Assembly (NCBI GenBank): GCA_903903205.1
Contig: CAIUXU010000426.1
Location: 1 to 11,728 of the forward strand
Direction of reading: 5' to 3'
Length of the DNA stretch: 11,728 nt
Source of the DNA: an uncultured Syntrophobacterales bacterium
GTDB lineage: Bacteria > Desulfobacterota > Syntrophia > Syntrophales > UBA5619
Below, piece after piece: positions 1 to 7,243 of this stretch (the first letter of the stretch is position 1; every line of letters starts with the position of its first letter). A program made the translations under genes and the position numbers. The notes beneath the pieces are model-generated. The model was not told where the DNA came from and made no database searches. It was given only the letters and a program-made list of their open reading frames with translations.

Positions 1-228
1 GGACCGTATGCGCTTGCTGCGGCCAGGGCGATGGTCCGCTATTCCGATCTGACTGCGACGGAGATCGCCCGGGAGTCGGTGAAGATTGCCTCTGAGATCT
101 GCATTTTTACGAATGACCATATCACCACGGAAGAACTCGATCTCGAAGAAGAACCGGATGAAATACCGGTAAAGGGCAAAGAAAAGGGCAAGGAAAAAGA
201 AAAGGAAAAAGAAAAGGAAAAAGGGTAG
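1..228 (+). CDS. hslV: ATP-dependent protease subunit HslV, C-terminal part (5' end outside window)
   Basis: This is the last 75 codons of the proteolytic subunit of the HslVU (ClpQY) protease, a cytoplasmic threonine peptidase that degrades proteins unfolded by HslU. The reading frame is open from base 1, so the first visible ATG (31) is internal and not the start. The family-typical stretch GPYALAAARAM is followed by the SDLTATEIARESVKIASEIC helix and IFTNDHITTEEL, where HslV proteins normally end. The N-terminal catalytic threonine lies upstream of the window. Adjacency to hslU, 2 bases downstream, supports the call. The odd part is the C-terminus: about 29 extra residues, first acidic (LEEEPDE) and then an alternating Lys/Glu tail with two Gly-Lys breaks, encoded by a purine-rich tandem repeat. 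The tail has low complexity and I know of no function for it. Identity is secure; the tail could vary in length between strains. Confidence 0.93.
   Translation, partial: GPYALAAARAMVRYSDLTATEIARESVKIASEICIFTNDHITTEELDLEEEPDEIPVKGKEKGKEKEKEKEKEKG
190..225 (+). repeat. 12-base purine tandem repeat encoding the Lys/Glu tail of HslV
   Basis: An uninterrupted 36-base run of A and G. It contains two exact copies of the unit GGAAAAAGAAAA (192–203 and 204–215) and a third partial copy (216–222). Because the unit is four codons long, gain or loss of a unit keeps the hslV frame and adds or removes Lys-Glu-Lys-Glu. The 3' end (AAGGAAAAAGGG, ending at 225) lies 5 bases before the hslU ATG, so the same bases probably provide the hslU ribosome-binding purines. 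Dual use is inferred. Confidence 0.8.
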
Positions 229-230
229 CC

Positions 231-1613
231 ATGTCACAGGATGATTTAACGCCAAAAGTAATCGTTGAAAAACTGGATCTCTATATCATCGGACAGCAGG
301 AGGCCAAGCGCGCCGTGGCAATCGCGCTTCGTAACCGCTGGCGCCGCCAGAATGTTTCCCAGGAGATGCGTGAGGAAATCTCCCCGAAGAACATCATCAT
401 GATCGGGCCCACCGGCGTGGGAAAAACAGAGATCGCAAGACGGCTTGCGAAACTCGACAACTCCCCGTTCATCAAGGTAGAAGCATCCAAGTTCACCGAA
501 GTTGGCTACGTGGGACGGGATGTCGAATCGATGGTCCGCGATCTGGTGGAACTTGCGATCGGCATGATCAAGTCGGAGGAGCAGGGACGCGTCCGGACGA
601 AGGCTGCAGAACTGGCGGAAGACCGGCTTCTCGACATTCTTCTCCCGCCAAAGCCGGTGGAGAAAAAGGCATCGGAGATGATTCCCGAAGCAAATGGGAC
701 AATGATCGAGGCGGAATACGTACCTGAACCGGATACGACCCGCGAGAAGCTTCGGCGGCTGCTCCGCGAGGGTCGTCTGGACAGTCGTTTTGTCGAAATT
801 GAGACGACCGAGGTCCGAAGTGGACCGATGGTAGAAATCTTCTCTTCCTCCAGCATGGAAGACATGGGACTCAACGTCAAGGACATGCTGGGGAATCTTT
901 TCCCGCAGAAAAAGAAAAATCGACGGGTGAAGGTGCCCGAGGCGCTGGAGATCCTGGTGGAAGAGGAGGCCCAGCGTCTTGTCGATATGGAAAAGGTGAC
1001 GAAGACGGCGATCGAACGGGTCGAGCAGTCGGGGATTGTCTTTCTCGACGAGATCGACAAGATTGTGGGTGGCGACGGCGCGCACGGACCGGACGTCTCA
1101 CGGGAAGGGGTGCAGCGGGATCTTCTGCCCATTGTCGAGGGATCGACCGTGAGCACGCGCTACGGAATGGTCCGGACCGATCACATCCTTTTCATTGCGG
1201 CCGGGGCATTCAGCGCGACGAAGCCATCGGATCTGATTCCGGAGCTGCAGGGGCGCTTTCCGATTCGTGTAGAGCTCAACTCCCTCGGACGGGACGAATT
1301 TATCCGGATTCTGACAGAACCGCACAACGCCCTCATCAAGCAATACACGGAGATGATGGCGACCGAGGGGGTCAAAATCACCTTTACGGAGGATGCGATT
1401 GCCGCGATTGCAGAGACTGCCACGCTGGTGAACGACCGGATGGAAAACATCGGGGCGAGGCGCCTCTATACGATCATGGAGAGCCTTCTTGACGGAATCT
1501 CCTTCGATGCGCCGGAGATGCGGGGTCAGGAGGTAGTGATCAACGGTGATTATGTTGCAGACCAGTTGGATGAGATCGTCGAAGATGAGGATCTGAGCCG
1601 GTACATCCTGTAA
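231..1613 (+). CDS. hslU: ATP-dependent protease ATPase subunit HslU (ClpY)
   Basis: AAA+ unfoldase of 460 residues, close to the usual family length. It forms a hexamer that recognises, unfolds and feeds substrates to HslV in the cytoplasm. Visible motifs: Walker A GPTGVGKT (59–66), the pore-loop GYVGRD (92–97), a charged intermediate (I) domain at roughly 110–240, Walker B IVFLDEID (269–276), SREGVQRDLLPIVEGS (290–305), the QGRFPIRVEL segment (340–349), and the sensor-2 motif GARRL (408–412). The C-terminus EDEDLSRYIL is the conserved tail that inserts between HslV subunits to activate them. The ATG at 231 is 2 bases after the hslV stop, with purine-rich sequence just upstream, and gives the standard N-terminus (LTPKVIVEKLDLYIIGQ). 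All key residues are present. argB follows after 10 bases, so transcription probably continues into the arginine genes. Confidence 0.97.
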   Translation: MSQDDLTPKVIVEKLDLYIIGQQEAKRAVAIALRNRWRRQNVSQEMREEISPKNIIMIGPTGVGKTEIARRLAKLDNSPFIKVEASKFTEVGYVGRDVESMVRDLVELAIGMIKSEEQGRVRTKAAELAEDRLLDILLPPKPVEKKASEMIPEANGTMIEAEYVPEPDTTREKLRRLLREGRLDSRFVEIETTEVRSGPMVEIFSSSSMEDMGLNVKDMLGNLFPQKKKNRRVKVPEALEILVEEEAQRLVDMEKVTKTAIERVEQSGIVFLDEIDKIVGGDGAHGPDVSREGVQRDLLPIVEGSTVSTRYGMVRTDHILFIAAGAFSATKPSDLIPELQGRFPIRVELNSLGRDEFIRILTEPHNALIKQYTEMMATEGVKITFTEDAIAAIAETATLVNDRMENIGARRLYTIMESLLDGISFDAPEMRGQEVVINGDYVADQLDEIVEDEDLSRYIL

Positions 1614-1623
1614 GGAGAATACA

Positions 1624-2514
1624 ATGGACGATTTGAAGACATCGATGGAGCGGGCCGATGTTCTGGTGGAGGCCCTTCCCTACATTCGCCGTTTCTTCAA
1701 CAAGACCGTCGTCATCAAGTACGGTGGCCATGCGATGGTGGATAATGAGTTGAAGGACGATTTCGCCCGCGATGTGGTTCTGATGAAGTATGTCGGGATC
1801 AATGTCGTCGTGGTCCACGGCGGCGGCCCGCAGATCGGAAGCCTGCTTAAAAAACTGGGCAAGGAGTCGAAATTCGTCCAGGGGATGCGGGTGACCGACG
1901 AGGAGACGATGGATATCGTCGAGATGGTTCTTGTCGGGAAGGTGAACCAGGAGATTGTCGGCCTGATCAACCGTCATGGCGGGCGAGCAGTCGGGTTGAG
2001 CGGGAAGGATGCGAACCTGATCCAGGCGGAGAAGTACTATCTGAGCGACGAGAAGGTCAAGGAGACGCCACCCGAGATCATCGACATCGGCCTTGTCGGA
2101 AAGGTGAAGACGGTCAACGCGGCGCTGATCACGACGCTGATGGCGGACGGTGTCATCCCGGTCATCGCCCCGACGGGGATCGGGGACAGAGGAGAGACCT
2201 ACAACATCAATGCCGACCTGGTAGCCGGCGCGGTCGCTTCCGCCCTTGCCGCGGAGAAGCTGATCTTGCTCACGGATGTTCCCGGCGTTCTTAACCGGCA
2301 GAAGGAGCTGATCCAGGCGATGGATGAACCGACTACCCTTCGGATGATTGAGGAGGGGACGATCGAAGGGGGGATGTTCCCCAAGGTAAAGTGCTGCCTC
2401 AAGGCCCTTCGGGGTGGCGTCAAAAAGGCCCATATTGTGGACGGCCGCCTGAAGCATACGATTCTCCTGGAGATGTTTACAGACAAGGGGATCGGGACGG
2501 AGATCGTTTTATAG
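1624..2514 (+). CDS. argB: Acetylglutamate kinase
   Basis: Phosphorylates N-acetyl-L-glutamate with ATP, the second and usually committed step of arginine synthesis. The protein is 296 residues of the amino acid kinase fold. Visible motifs: IKYGGHAM with Lys32 (phosphate binding), HGGGPQIG (65–72), QGMRVTD with Arg89 (substrate binding), NINAD (194–198), and GGMFPKV with Lys254. It has an N-terminal helix of about 25 residues before the kinase core (ADVLVEALPYIRRF, 11–24) and the C-terminal LLEMFTDKGIGTEI (281–294). Both are typical of hexameric, arginine-inhibited kinases and absent from the short arginine-insensitive E. coli type, so feedback inhibition is inferred. The ATG follows AAGGAG, which overlaps the hslU stop (TAAGGAG, 1611–1617). 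First gene of an argBDFGH block. Confidence 0.97.
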   Translation: MDDLKTSMERADVLVEALPYIRRFFNKTVVIKYGGHAMVDNELKDDFARDVVLMKYVGINVVVVHGGGPQIGSLLKKLGKESKFVQGMRVTDEETMDIVEMVLVGKVNQEIVGLINRHGGRAVGLSGKDANLIQAEKYYLSDEKVKETPPEIIDIGLVGKVKTVNAALITTLMADGVIPVIAPTGIGDRGETYNINADLVAGAVASALAAEKLILLTDVPGVLNRQKELIQAMDEPTTLRMIEEGTIEGGMFPKVKCCLKALRGGVKKAHIVDGRLKHTILLEMFTDKGIGTEIVL

Positions 2515-2537
2515 CTGCAAGAACGAGGTAAGAAGAA

Positions 2538-3725
2538 ATGAACACACAGGAATGGATCGAACTGTCGGATCGTTACATCATGACCACCTACAAGCGCTAT
2601 CCCCTTGTCGTGACAAGGGGATTGGGCGTCCATGTCTGGGACAGCGAAGGCCGCTGCTATCTCGATCTGGTCGGTGGGATTGCTGTCTGCGCCCTCGGCC
2701 ACGCCCATCCCAAAGTCGTCACGGCGATCAAGGAGCAGGTAGAGATACTCTCCCACATATCGAATCTTTACCATATCGCGCCGCAGATTTTGCTGGCGCA
2801 GCTCCTGGTTGAGAATTCGCCCTTCGACAAGGCATTCTTCTGCAACAGTGGGGCGGAGGCCAACGAAGCGGCGATCAAACTCGCCCGGAAATATGCCTCG
2901 GAGCAGATGGTGGGCCGATACGAACTGATCACGATGCAGGACTCCTTCCATGGCCGTACGCTGGCAACCGTGACGGCAACGGCGCAGGCACGGTTCCACG
3001 TCGGGTTTGAACCGCTTCCGGAGGGTTTTCGGTATGTCCCCTACAACGACCTTGCGGCGCTGGAGGGGGCCGTGACGGAGAAGACCTGCGGCGTCATGGT
3101 CGAGGCGATCCAGGGGGAGAGCGGCGTCGTCATTCCCGACCCCGGGTATCTGCCGGGAATCCGGAGGATCTGTGATGAAAAAGGGCTTCTGATGATTGTG
3201 GACGAAGTCCAGACGGGGATCGGCCGGACCGGGACACTTTTTGCCTGCGAACAGACGGATGTCTTGCCGGACATGGTCACGCTGGCGAAGGCCCTCGGGA
3301 ACGGGTTCCCGATTGGGGTGTTGCTGGCGAAAGAAAAGATCGCCGCGGCCTTCGTTCCGGGGAGCCACGGATCGACCGTGGGTGGCAATCCACTTGCCTG
3401 CGCGGCCGCCAGCGCCACACTGGAAACCATTCTTGACGAGGGGATCCTCGATAACTGCCGGAAGGTGGGAGAATATTTCCTCTCCCGTCTCGCGGAACTA
3501 AAGGAGAAGCATTCCCGGATCCGGGAGGTACGCGGACAGGGGTTGATCATCGCCATCGAATTGACCCTCCCCGGGGCGGAGTTTGTGGACAAATGTATGG
3601 AAAAAGGGCTGCTCATCAACTGCACGAACGGGAATGTCCTCCGTTTTGTTCCGCCGCTGATCCTGACCAAACAGGATGTAGACAAAGCCGTCGTGATCCT
3701 GGATGGGGTGCTGGAGGAAAAATGA
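2538..3725 (+). CDS. argD: Acetylornithine aminotransferase (class III, PLP-dependent)
   Basis: Transfers an amino group from glutamate to N-acetylglutamate semialdehyde, giving N-acetylornithine. At 395 residues it has the usual length. Visible motifs: FCNSGAEANEAAIKLARK (101–118), DSFHGRTLAT (135–144), VEAIQGESG (188–196), LMIVDEVQTGIGRTG (218–232) with Asp222 contacting the PLP ring nitrogen, TLAKALGNGFPIG (248–260) with Lys251 as the Schiff-base lysine, HGSTVGGNPLACAAA (278–292), and RFVPPL (369–374). The start is supported by GAGGTAAGAAG upstream; the gap from argB is 23 bases. Enzymes of this family often also act as succinyl-DAP aminotransferase (DapC). That may matter here, because dap genes follow in the same cluster and no dapC or dapL is present; this dual role is inferred. 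A perfect hairpin lies within codons 21–29. Confidence 0.95.
   Translation: MNTQEWIELSDRYIMTTYKRYPLVVTRGLGVHVWDSEGRCYLDLVGGIAVCALGHAHPKVVTAIKEQVEILSHISNLYHIAPQILLAQLLVENSPFDKAFFCNSGAEANEAAIKLARKYASEQMVGRYELITMQDSFHGRTLATVTATAQARFHVGFEPLPEGFRYVPYNDLAALEGAVTEKTCGVMVEAIQGESGVVIPDPGYLPGIRRICDEKGLLMIVDEVQTGIGRTGTLFACEQTDVLPDMVTLAKALGNGFPIGVLLAKEKIAAAFVPGSHGSTVGGNPLACAAASATLETILDEGILDNCRKVGEYFLSRLAELKEKHSRIREVRGQGLIIAIELTLPGAEFVDKCMEKGLLINCTNGNVLRFVPPLILTKQDVDKAVVILDGVLEEK
2599..2622 (+). other. Perfect 10-bp inverted repeat (hairpin) early in argD
   Basis: ATCCCCTTGT (2599–2608) and ACAAGGGGAT (2613–2622) are exact reverse complements separated by CGTG. The hairpin starts 62 bases into argD and encodes part of YPLVVTRG, a stretch that is ordinary for the family. 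No T-run follows, so it is not an intrinsic terminator. A role in mRNA stability or translation is possible but unproven. Confidence 0.7.
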
Positions 3726-4633
3726 AAAAGGATCTGCTCAGCGAATATGATTTGGAACGGGCTGATTTCGAAGACATTTTCGAAGGTGCGCACTGCATGA
3801 AGCAGCTGCTCCGCGAGAAGAGGGAACATCACTTTTTGAAGGGCAAGACCCTCGGGATGATCTTCGACAAATCCTCGACGCGGACGAGAATATCCTTCGA
3901 AGTCGGGATGTTCCAGTTGGGCGGTGTATCGCTGTTTCTCAGCAACCGCGATACGCAGCTCGGCCGCGGGGAGATTATTGCCGACAGCGCGCGGATCATG
4001 TCCCGTTACCTGAACGGAATCATGATCCGGACTTTTTCACAGGAGTCCGTGGAGGAATTTGCCCGCCATGCGACCATTCCAGTGATCAACGGCCTGACCG
4101 ATCTCCTCCACCCATGCCAGATCCTGAGCGATCTCTTTACGATCATCGAGAAACGGGGCACCTATGAAGGGCTGAAGGTCGCATACATCGGCGACGGAAA
4201 TAACATGGCAAACTCCTGGATCAATGCCGCGGCGAAACTGCCGTTTCACCTTGACCTGGCCTGCCCCGACGGGTATGATCCGGACCCGGCGATTCTCAAA
4301 CGGGGGATGGCCGAGGCGCCGGCCGGGGTGGTACTTCACCGGAATCCGGTGGAGGCGGTCCGCGACGCCGATGTTGTTTACACCGACACCTGGGTCAGCA
4401 TGGGGCAGGAGGCAGAACGGGAAGAGAAGCTGAGGCGGTTTCAGGGTTTTCAGGTCAACCGGGCCTTGATCGACCGGGCGAAAGAGGACGTTATCGTGAT
4501 GCACTGCCTGCCCGCCCACCGGGGTGAGGAGATTTCGGCGGAGGTGATCGACGGTCCGCACTCCGTGATCATTGACGAGGCGGAGAACCGCCTCCACGTC
4601 CAGAAGGCCGTCATGGAAATCTTGATGCATTAA
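3722..4633 (+). CDS. argF: Ornithine carbamoyltransferase
   Basis: Joins ornithine and carbamoyl phosphate to form citrulline in the cytoplasm. The protein is 303 residues, the usual size of the anabolic enzyme. Motifs: SSTRTRISFEVGM (51–63), which binds carbamoyl phosphate, HPCQILSDLFTI (130–141), YIGDGNNMANSW (155–166), TDTWVSMGQE (221–230) in the ornithine-binding loop, and HCLPAHRGEE (261–270) with the active-site cysteine (Cys262). I chose the ATG at 3722, which overlaps the argD stop as ATGA and has GGAGG at 3713–3717. The same frame stays open 43 codons further upstream inside argD, but that part encodes nothing like the family. The overlap implies translational coupling to argD. Complete, with all catalytic motifs present. 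Confidence 0.96.
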   Translation: MKKDLLSEYDLERADFEDIFEGAHCMKQLLREKREHHFLKGKTLGMIFDKSSTRTRISFEVGMFQLGGVSLFLSNRDTQLGRGEIIADSARIMSRYLNGIMIRTFSQESVEEFARHATIPVINGLTDLLHPCQILSDLFTIIEKRGTYEGLKVAYIGDGNNMANSWINAAAKLPFHLDLACPDGYDPDPAILKRGMAEAPAGVVLHRNPVEAVRDADVVYTDTWVSMGQEAEREEKLRRFQGFQVNRALIDRAKEDVIVMHCLPAHRGEEISAEVIDGPHSVIIDEAENRLHVQKAVMEILMH

Positions 4634-4643
4634 ATTGTCAAGT

Positions 4644-4650
4644 AAGGAGG
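4644..4650 (+). promoter_or_regulatory. Ribosome-binding site that fixes the argG start
   Basis: AAGGAGG, a near-perfect Shine-Dalgarno sequence, ends 8 bases before a GTG at 4659. It lies downstream of an in-frame TTG at 4635, so that TTG is unlikely to be used. An ATG directly after the site (4651) is out of frame and reaches a stop after three codons. Confidence 0.85.
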
Positions 4651-4658
4651 ATGAAATC

Positions 4659-5870
4659 GTGAACGAAGTGAAGAAGGTTGTCCTTGCCTATTCGGGAGGA
4701 CTGGATACGTCGGTGATTGTGAGGTGGCTGATCGAAACCTACCGGTGCGAAGTGATCTGCTTTGCCGCCGACGTCGGTCAGAAAGAGGAGCTGTCGGGGC
4801 TTCGGGAAAAGGCGATCAATACGGGCGCCGCGAAGATTCACATCGACGATCTCCGAGAGGAGTTTGTTCGGGACTTTGTCTTTCCGGCCCTTCGGGCGAA
4901 TGCGATCTATGAAGGGACCTATCTTCTGGGGACGTCGCTTGCGAGGCCGCTGATCGCCAAGCGACAGCTGGAAATCGCGAAGATCGAAGGGGCTGATGCG
5001 GTCTGCCACGGCGCCACGGGGAAGGGGAATGACCAGGTTCGGTTCGAGTTGACCTACATGGCCCTCCAGCCGGCGATCCGAATCATCGCGGCCTGGCGGG
5101 ACGACCACTGGACATTCGATTCACGCGCCTCGATGATCGATTACGCGGAGAAACACAAGATTCCGATTCCGCTTACGAGGGAGAAGCCCTACAGCAGCGA
5201 CCGGAACCTGCTCCATATCTCCCATGAGGGGGGAATTCTCGAGGACACCTGGGCGGAGCCGAATGAAGAGATGTTCGTCCTCACGGTTTCCCCCGAGCGG
5301 GCGCCGGACCGGCCGACCTACATGGAGATCGGCTTTGAAAAAGGGAATCCCGTCTCCGTGGATGGTGTTCCGATGAGCCCGGCCGTGCTTCTTGATCATA
5401 TCAACGGGATCGCCGGGGCGAACGGGATCGGCCGCATGGACATGGTGGAGAACCGTTTCGTCGGTATGAAGTCGAGAGGGGTTTACGAGACGCCGGGGGG
5501 GACGGTCCTCTGGGCAGCACACCGCGCCGTCGAATCGATCACGATGGACCGCGAGGTGATGCTGATGAGGGACTCGATGATCCCCAAGTACGCACAGCTC
5601 GTCTATAACGGTTTCTGGTACGCTCCGGAGCGCGAGCTTCTCCAGCGCTTCATCGACGATACCCAGGAACGTGTTACGGGCGCCGTGAGAATGAAACTCT
5701 ACAAGGGGAATTGCGTCGTTGTCGGCAGAAAATCTCCCTTCTCACTATACAGCGAGGATTTCGCGACATTCGAGAAGGATAAGGTTTACAACCAGAAGGA
5801 TGCAACGGGGTTTATCCGCCTGAACGCGCTAAGGTTACGGATCAGGGCGATGATCAATAAGGTGTCATGA
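4659..5870 (+). CDS. argG: Argininosuccinate synthase
   Basis: Condenses citrulline and aspartate using ATP to give argininosuccinate. With the GTG start at 4659 the protein is 403 residues, normal for the family, and opens in the typical way (MNEVKKVVLAYSGGLDTS). Motifs: the PP-loop AYSGGLDTS (10–18), EGTYLLGTSLARPLIA (85–100), and HGATGKGNDQVRFE (117–130), which binds citrulline and aspartate. These are followed by REKPYSSDRNLLHISHEGG (174–192) and the C-terminal oligomerisation region with SPFSLY (359–364). An in-frame TTG at 4635 would add 8 residues, but the strong ribosome site lies inside that extension, so GTG is preferred. The gap from argF is 25 bases; the end overlaps argH as ATGA. 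Complete, with no missing key residues. Confidence 0.96.
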   Translation: MNEVKKVVLAYSGGLDTSVIVRWLIETYRCEVICFAADVGQKEELSGLREKAINTGAAKIHIDDLREEFVRDFVFPALRANAIYEGTYLLGTSLARPLIAKRQLEIAKIEGADAVCHGATGKGNDQVRFELTYMALQPAIRIIAAWRDDHWTFDSRASMIDYAEKHKIPIPLTREKPYSSDRNLLHISHEGGILEDTWAEPNEEMFVLTVSPERAPDRPTYMEIGFEKGNPVSVDGVPMSPAVLLDHINGIAGANGIGRMDMVENRFVGMKSRGVYETPGGTVLWAAHRAVESITMDREVMLMRDSMIPKYAQLVYNGFWYAPERELLQRFIDDTQERVTGAVRMKLYKGNCVVVGRKSPFSLYSEDFATFEKDKVYNQKDATGFIRLNALRLRIRAMINKVS

Positions 5871-7243
5871 AGAAAAACGAAAAACCCTGGGGTGGACGTT
5901 TCAGTGAGCCGACGGATCTTGAGGTTGTGGCCTTTAGCACATCGCTCCATTTTGACCGCCGCCTCTATCGTTACGATATCGAAGGAAGCATCGCCCACGC
6001 CCGGATGCTGGCAAAGCAGGGGATGATCACCAAGCAGGAGGCGACTGCGATCCTGGACGGTCTACGTGCCATCCGGTCCGAGATCGAGGCGGGGAATTTT
6101 GTCTTTCATCCCGGCGATGAAGATATCCACATGGCGGTTGAGAAGGCCCTCACGGCCCGGATCGGCGAAGCCGGCGGGAAGCTCCACACGGGCCGAAGCC
6201 GAAACGACCAGATCGCCCTCGACATCCGCCTCTACCTGCGGGCGGAGATTAGCGATATCCTTGCCCTTCTTGGAAACCTGAAGAACGGTTTCGTCGAGCG
6301 GGCCAAAGCTGAAATGGGGGCGATCCTGCCCGGCTACACCCACATGCAGAAGGCGCAGCCGGTTCTTCTTTCTCATTACATGCTTGCCTTCCGGGAGATG
6401 CTGGACCGGGATCAGGCCCGCCTCCGGGACTGTCTGAAGCGGGTGAATATTATGCCGCTCGGCGCCGGGGCGCTGGCGGGGACGGGGTTGCCGATCGACC
6501 GCCGTTACGTTGCGCACCTCCTGAAGTTTCCGCAGGTGACTGAAAACAGTATGGATTCTGTTTCCGACCGGGATTTTGTTGCAGAGTTCATCTTTGCCGC
6601 CTCGCTTGTGATGATGCACCTGAGCCGCTTCTGCGAGGATCTCATTCTCTGGTCCACCGACGAGTTCGGCTATGTCGAGATTTCGGACGCCTTCACGACG
6701 GGAAGCAGCCTCATGCCGCAGAAAAAAAATCCGGATGTGGCGGAGCTGATCCGGGGGAAGACGGGCAGGGTTTATGGGGATCTCGTCGCCATCCTCACGA
6801 TTCTGAAGGGGCTGCCGATGACTTACAACCGGGATCTCCAGGAGGACAAGGAGCCCCTCTTCGACACGGTCGATACGCTACAAGCCTCCCTGCGGGTTCT
6901 GACCGCGATGCTTGGGCGCCTTACCTTCAACCGGCAGCGGATGGAGGCGGGGGCCGCGGGTGGTTTTTCAACGGCGACGGATCTGGCCGAATATTTGGTC
7001 CGGAAAGGGGTTCCGTTCCGCGAGGCGCACGGTATCGTTGGCAGGATCGTCTCCTTCTGTATCAAGGAGGGGAAGACGCTGACCGGGCTGACACTGACGG
7101 AGTTCCGAAAGTTTTACAAAGGTTTTGAAAAAGAGCTGTTTCAGTGTCTCACGGTAAGACAATCGGTTCAGGCCCGGCGGGAGATTGGCGGAACCGCCGA
7201 AGAGACGGTTCGCAAGCGTATTGCGGAGATTGAAGGCCGATGA
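5867..7243 (+). CDS. argH: Argininosuccinate lyase
   Basis: Splits argininosuccinate into arginine and fumarate, the last step of the pathway. The protein has 458 residues, the usual length, and belongs to the fumarase/aspartase superfamily. Motifs: WGGRFSEPTD (8–17), LHTGRSRNDQIALD (106–119), GYTHMQKAQP (156–165) with the catalytic-region histidine His159, and the superfamily signature GSSLMPQKKNPD (279–290), whose flexible loop carries the catalytic serine. YNRDLQEDKEPLFD (320–333) is also typical. The ATG overlaps the argG stop (ATGA), with AAGGTG just upstream, so translation is probably coupled. The stop in turn overlaps the start of the small lipoprotein gene. Eight consecutive A residues (6722–6729) encode the Lys-Lys-Asn of the signature; the frame is intact. 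Confidence 0.97.
   Translation: MKKNEKPWGGRFSEPTDLEVVAFSTSLHFDRRLYRYDIEGSIAHARMLAKQGMITKQEATAILDGLRAIRSEIEAGNFVFHPGDEDIHMAVEKALTARIGEAGGKLHTGRSRNDQIALDIRLYLRAEISDILALLGNLKNGFVERAKAEMGAILPGYTHMQKAQPVLLSHYMLAFREMLDRDQARLRDCLKRVNIMPLGAGALAGTGLPIDRRYVAHLLKFPQVTENSMDSVSDRDFVAEFIFAASLVMMHLSRFCEDLILWSTDEFGYVEISDAFTTGSSLMPQKKNPDVAELIRGKTGRVYGDLVAILTILKGLPMTYNRDLQEDKEPLFDTVDTLQASLRVLTAMLGRLTFNRQRMEAGAAGGFSTATDLAEYLVRKGVPFREAHGIVGRIVSFCIKEGKTLTGLTLTEFRKFYKGFEKELFQCLTVRQSVQARREIGGTAEETVRKRIAEIEGR

Noticed and set aside
2515..2537. Weak inverted repeat around the argB–argD gap (CGTT/AACG)
   Set aside because: Only four base pairs and no T-run; not distinguishable from chance.
3593..3721. Upstream extension of argF (43 codons inside argD)
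   Set aside because: It is out of frame with argD and encodes no ornithine carbamoyltransferase sequence. The ATG at 3722 has a good ribosome site and the typical ATGA overlap.
4651..4662. Three-codon mini-frame (ATG AAA TCG TGA) overlapping the argG start
   Set aside because: The ATG touches the Shine-Dalgarno sequence with no spacer, so initiation there is unlikely; it is most simply a chance ATG.
6722..6729. Run of eight A residues in argH as a frameshift site
   Set aside because: It encodes the conserved Lys-Lys-Asn of the lyase signature in frame; no alternative downstream product is visible.
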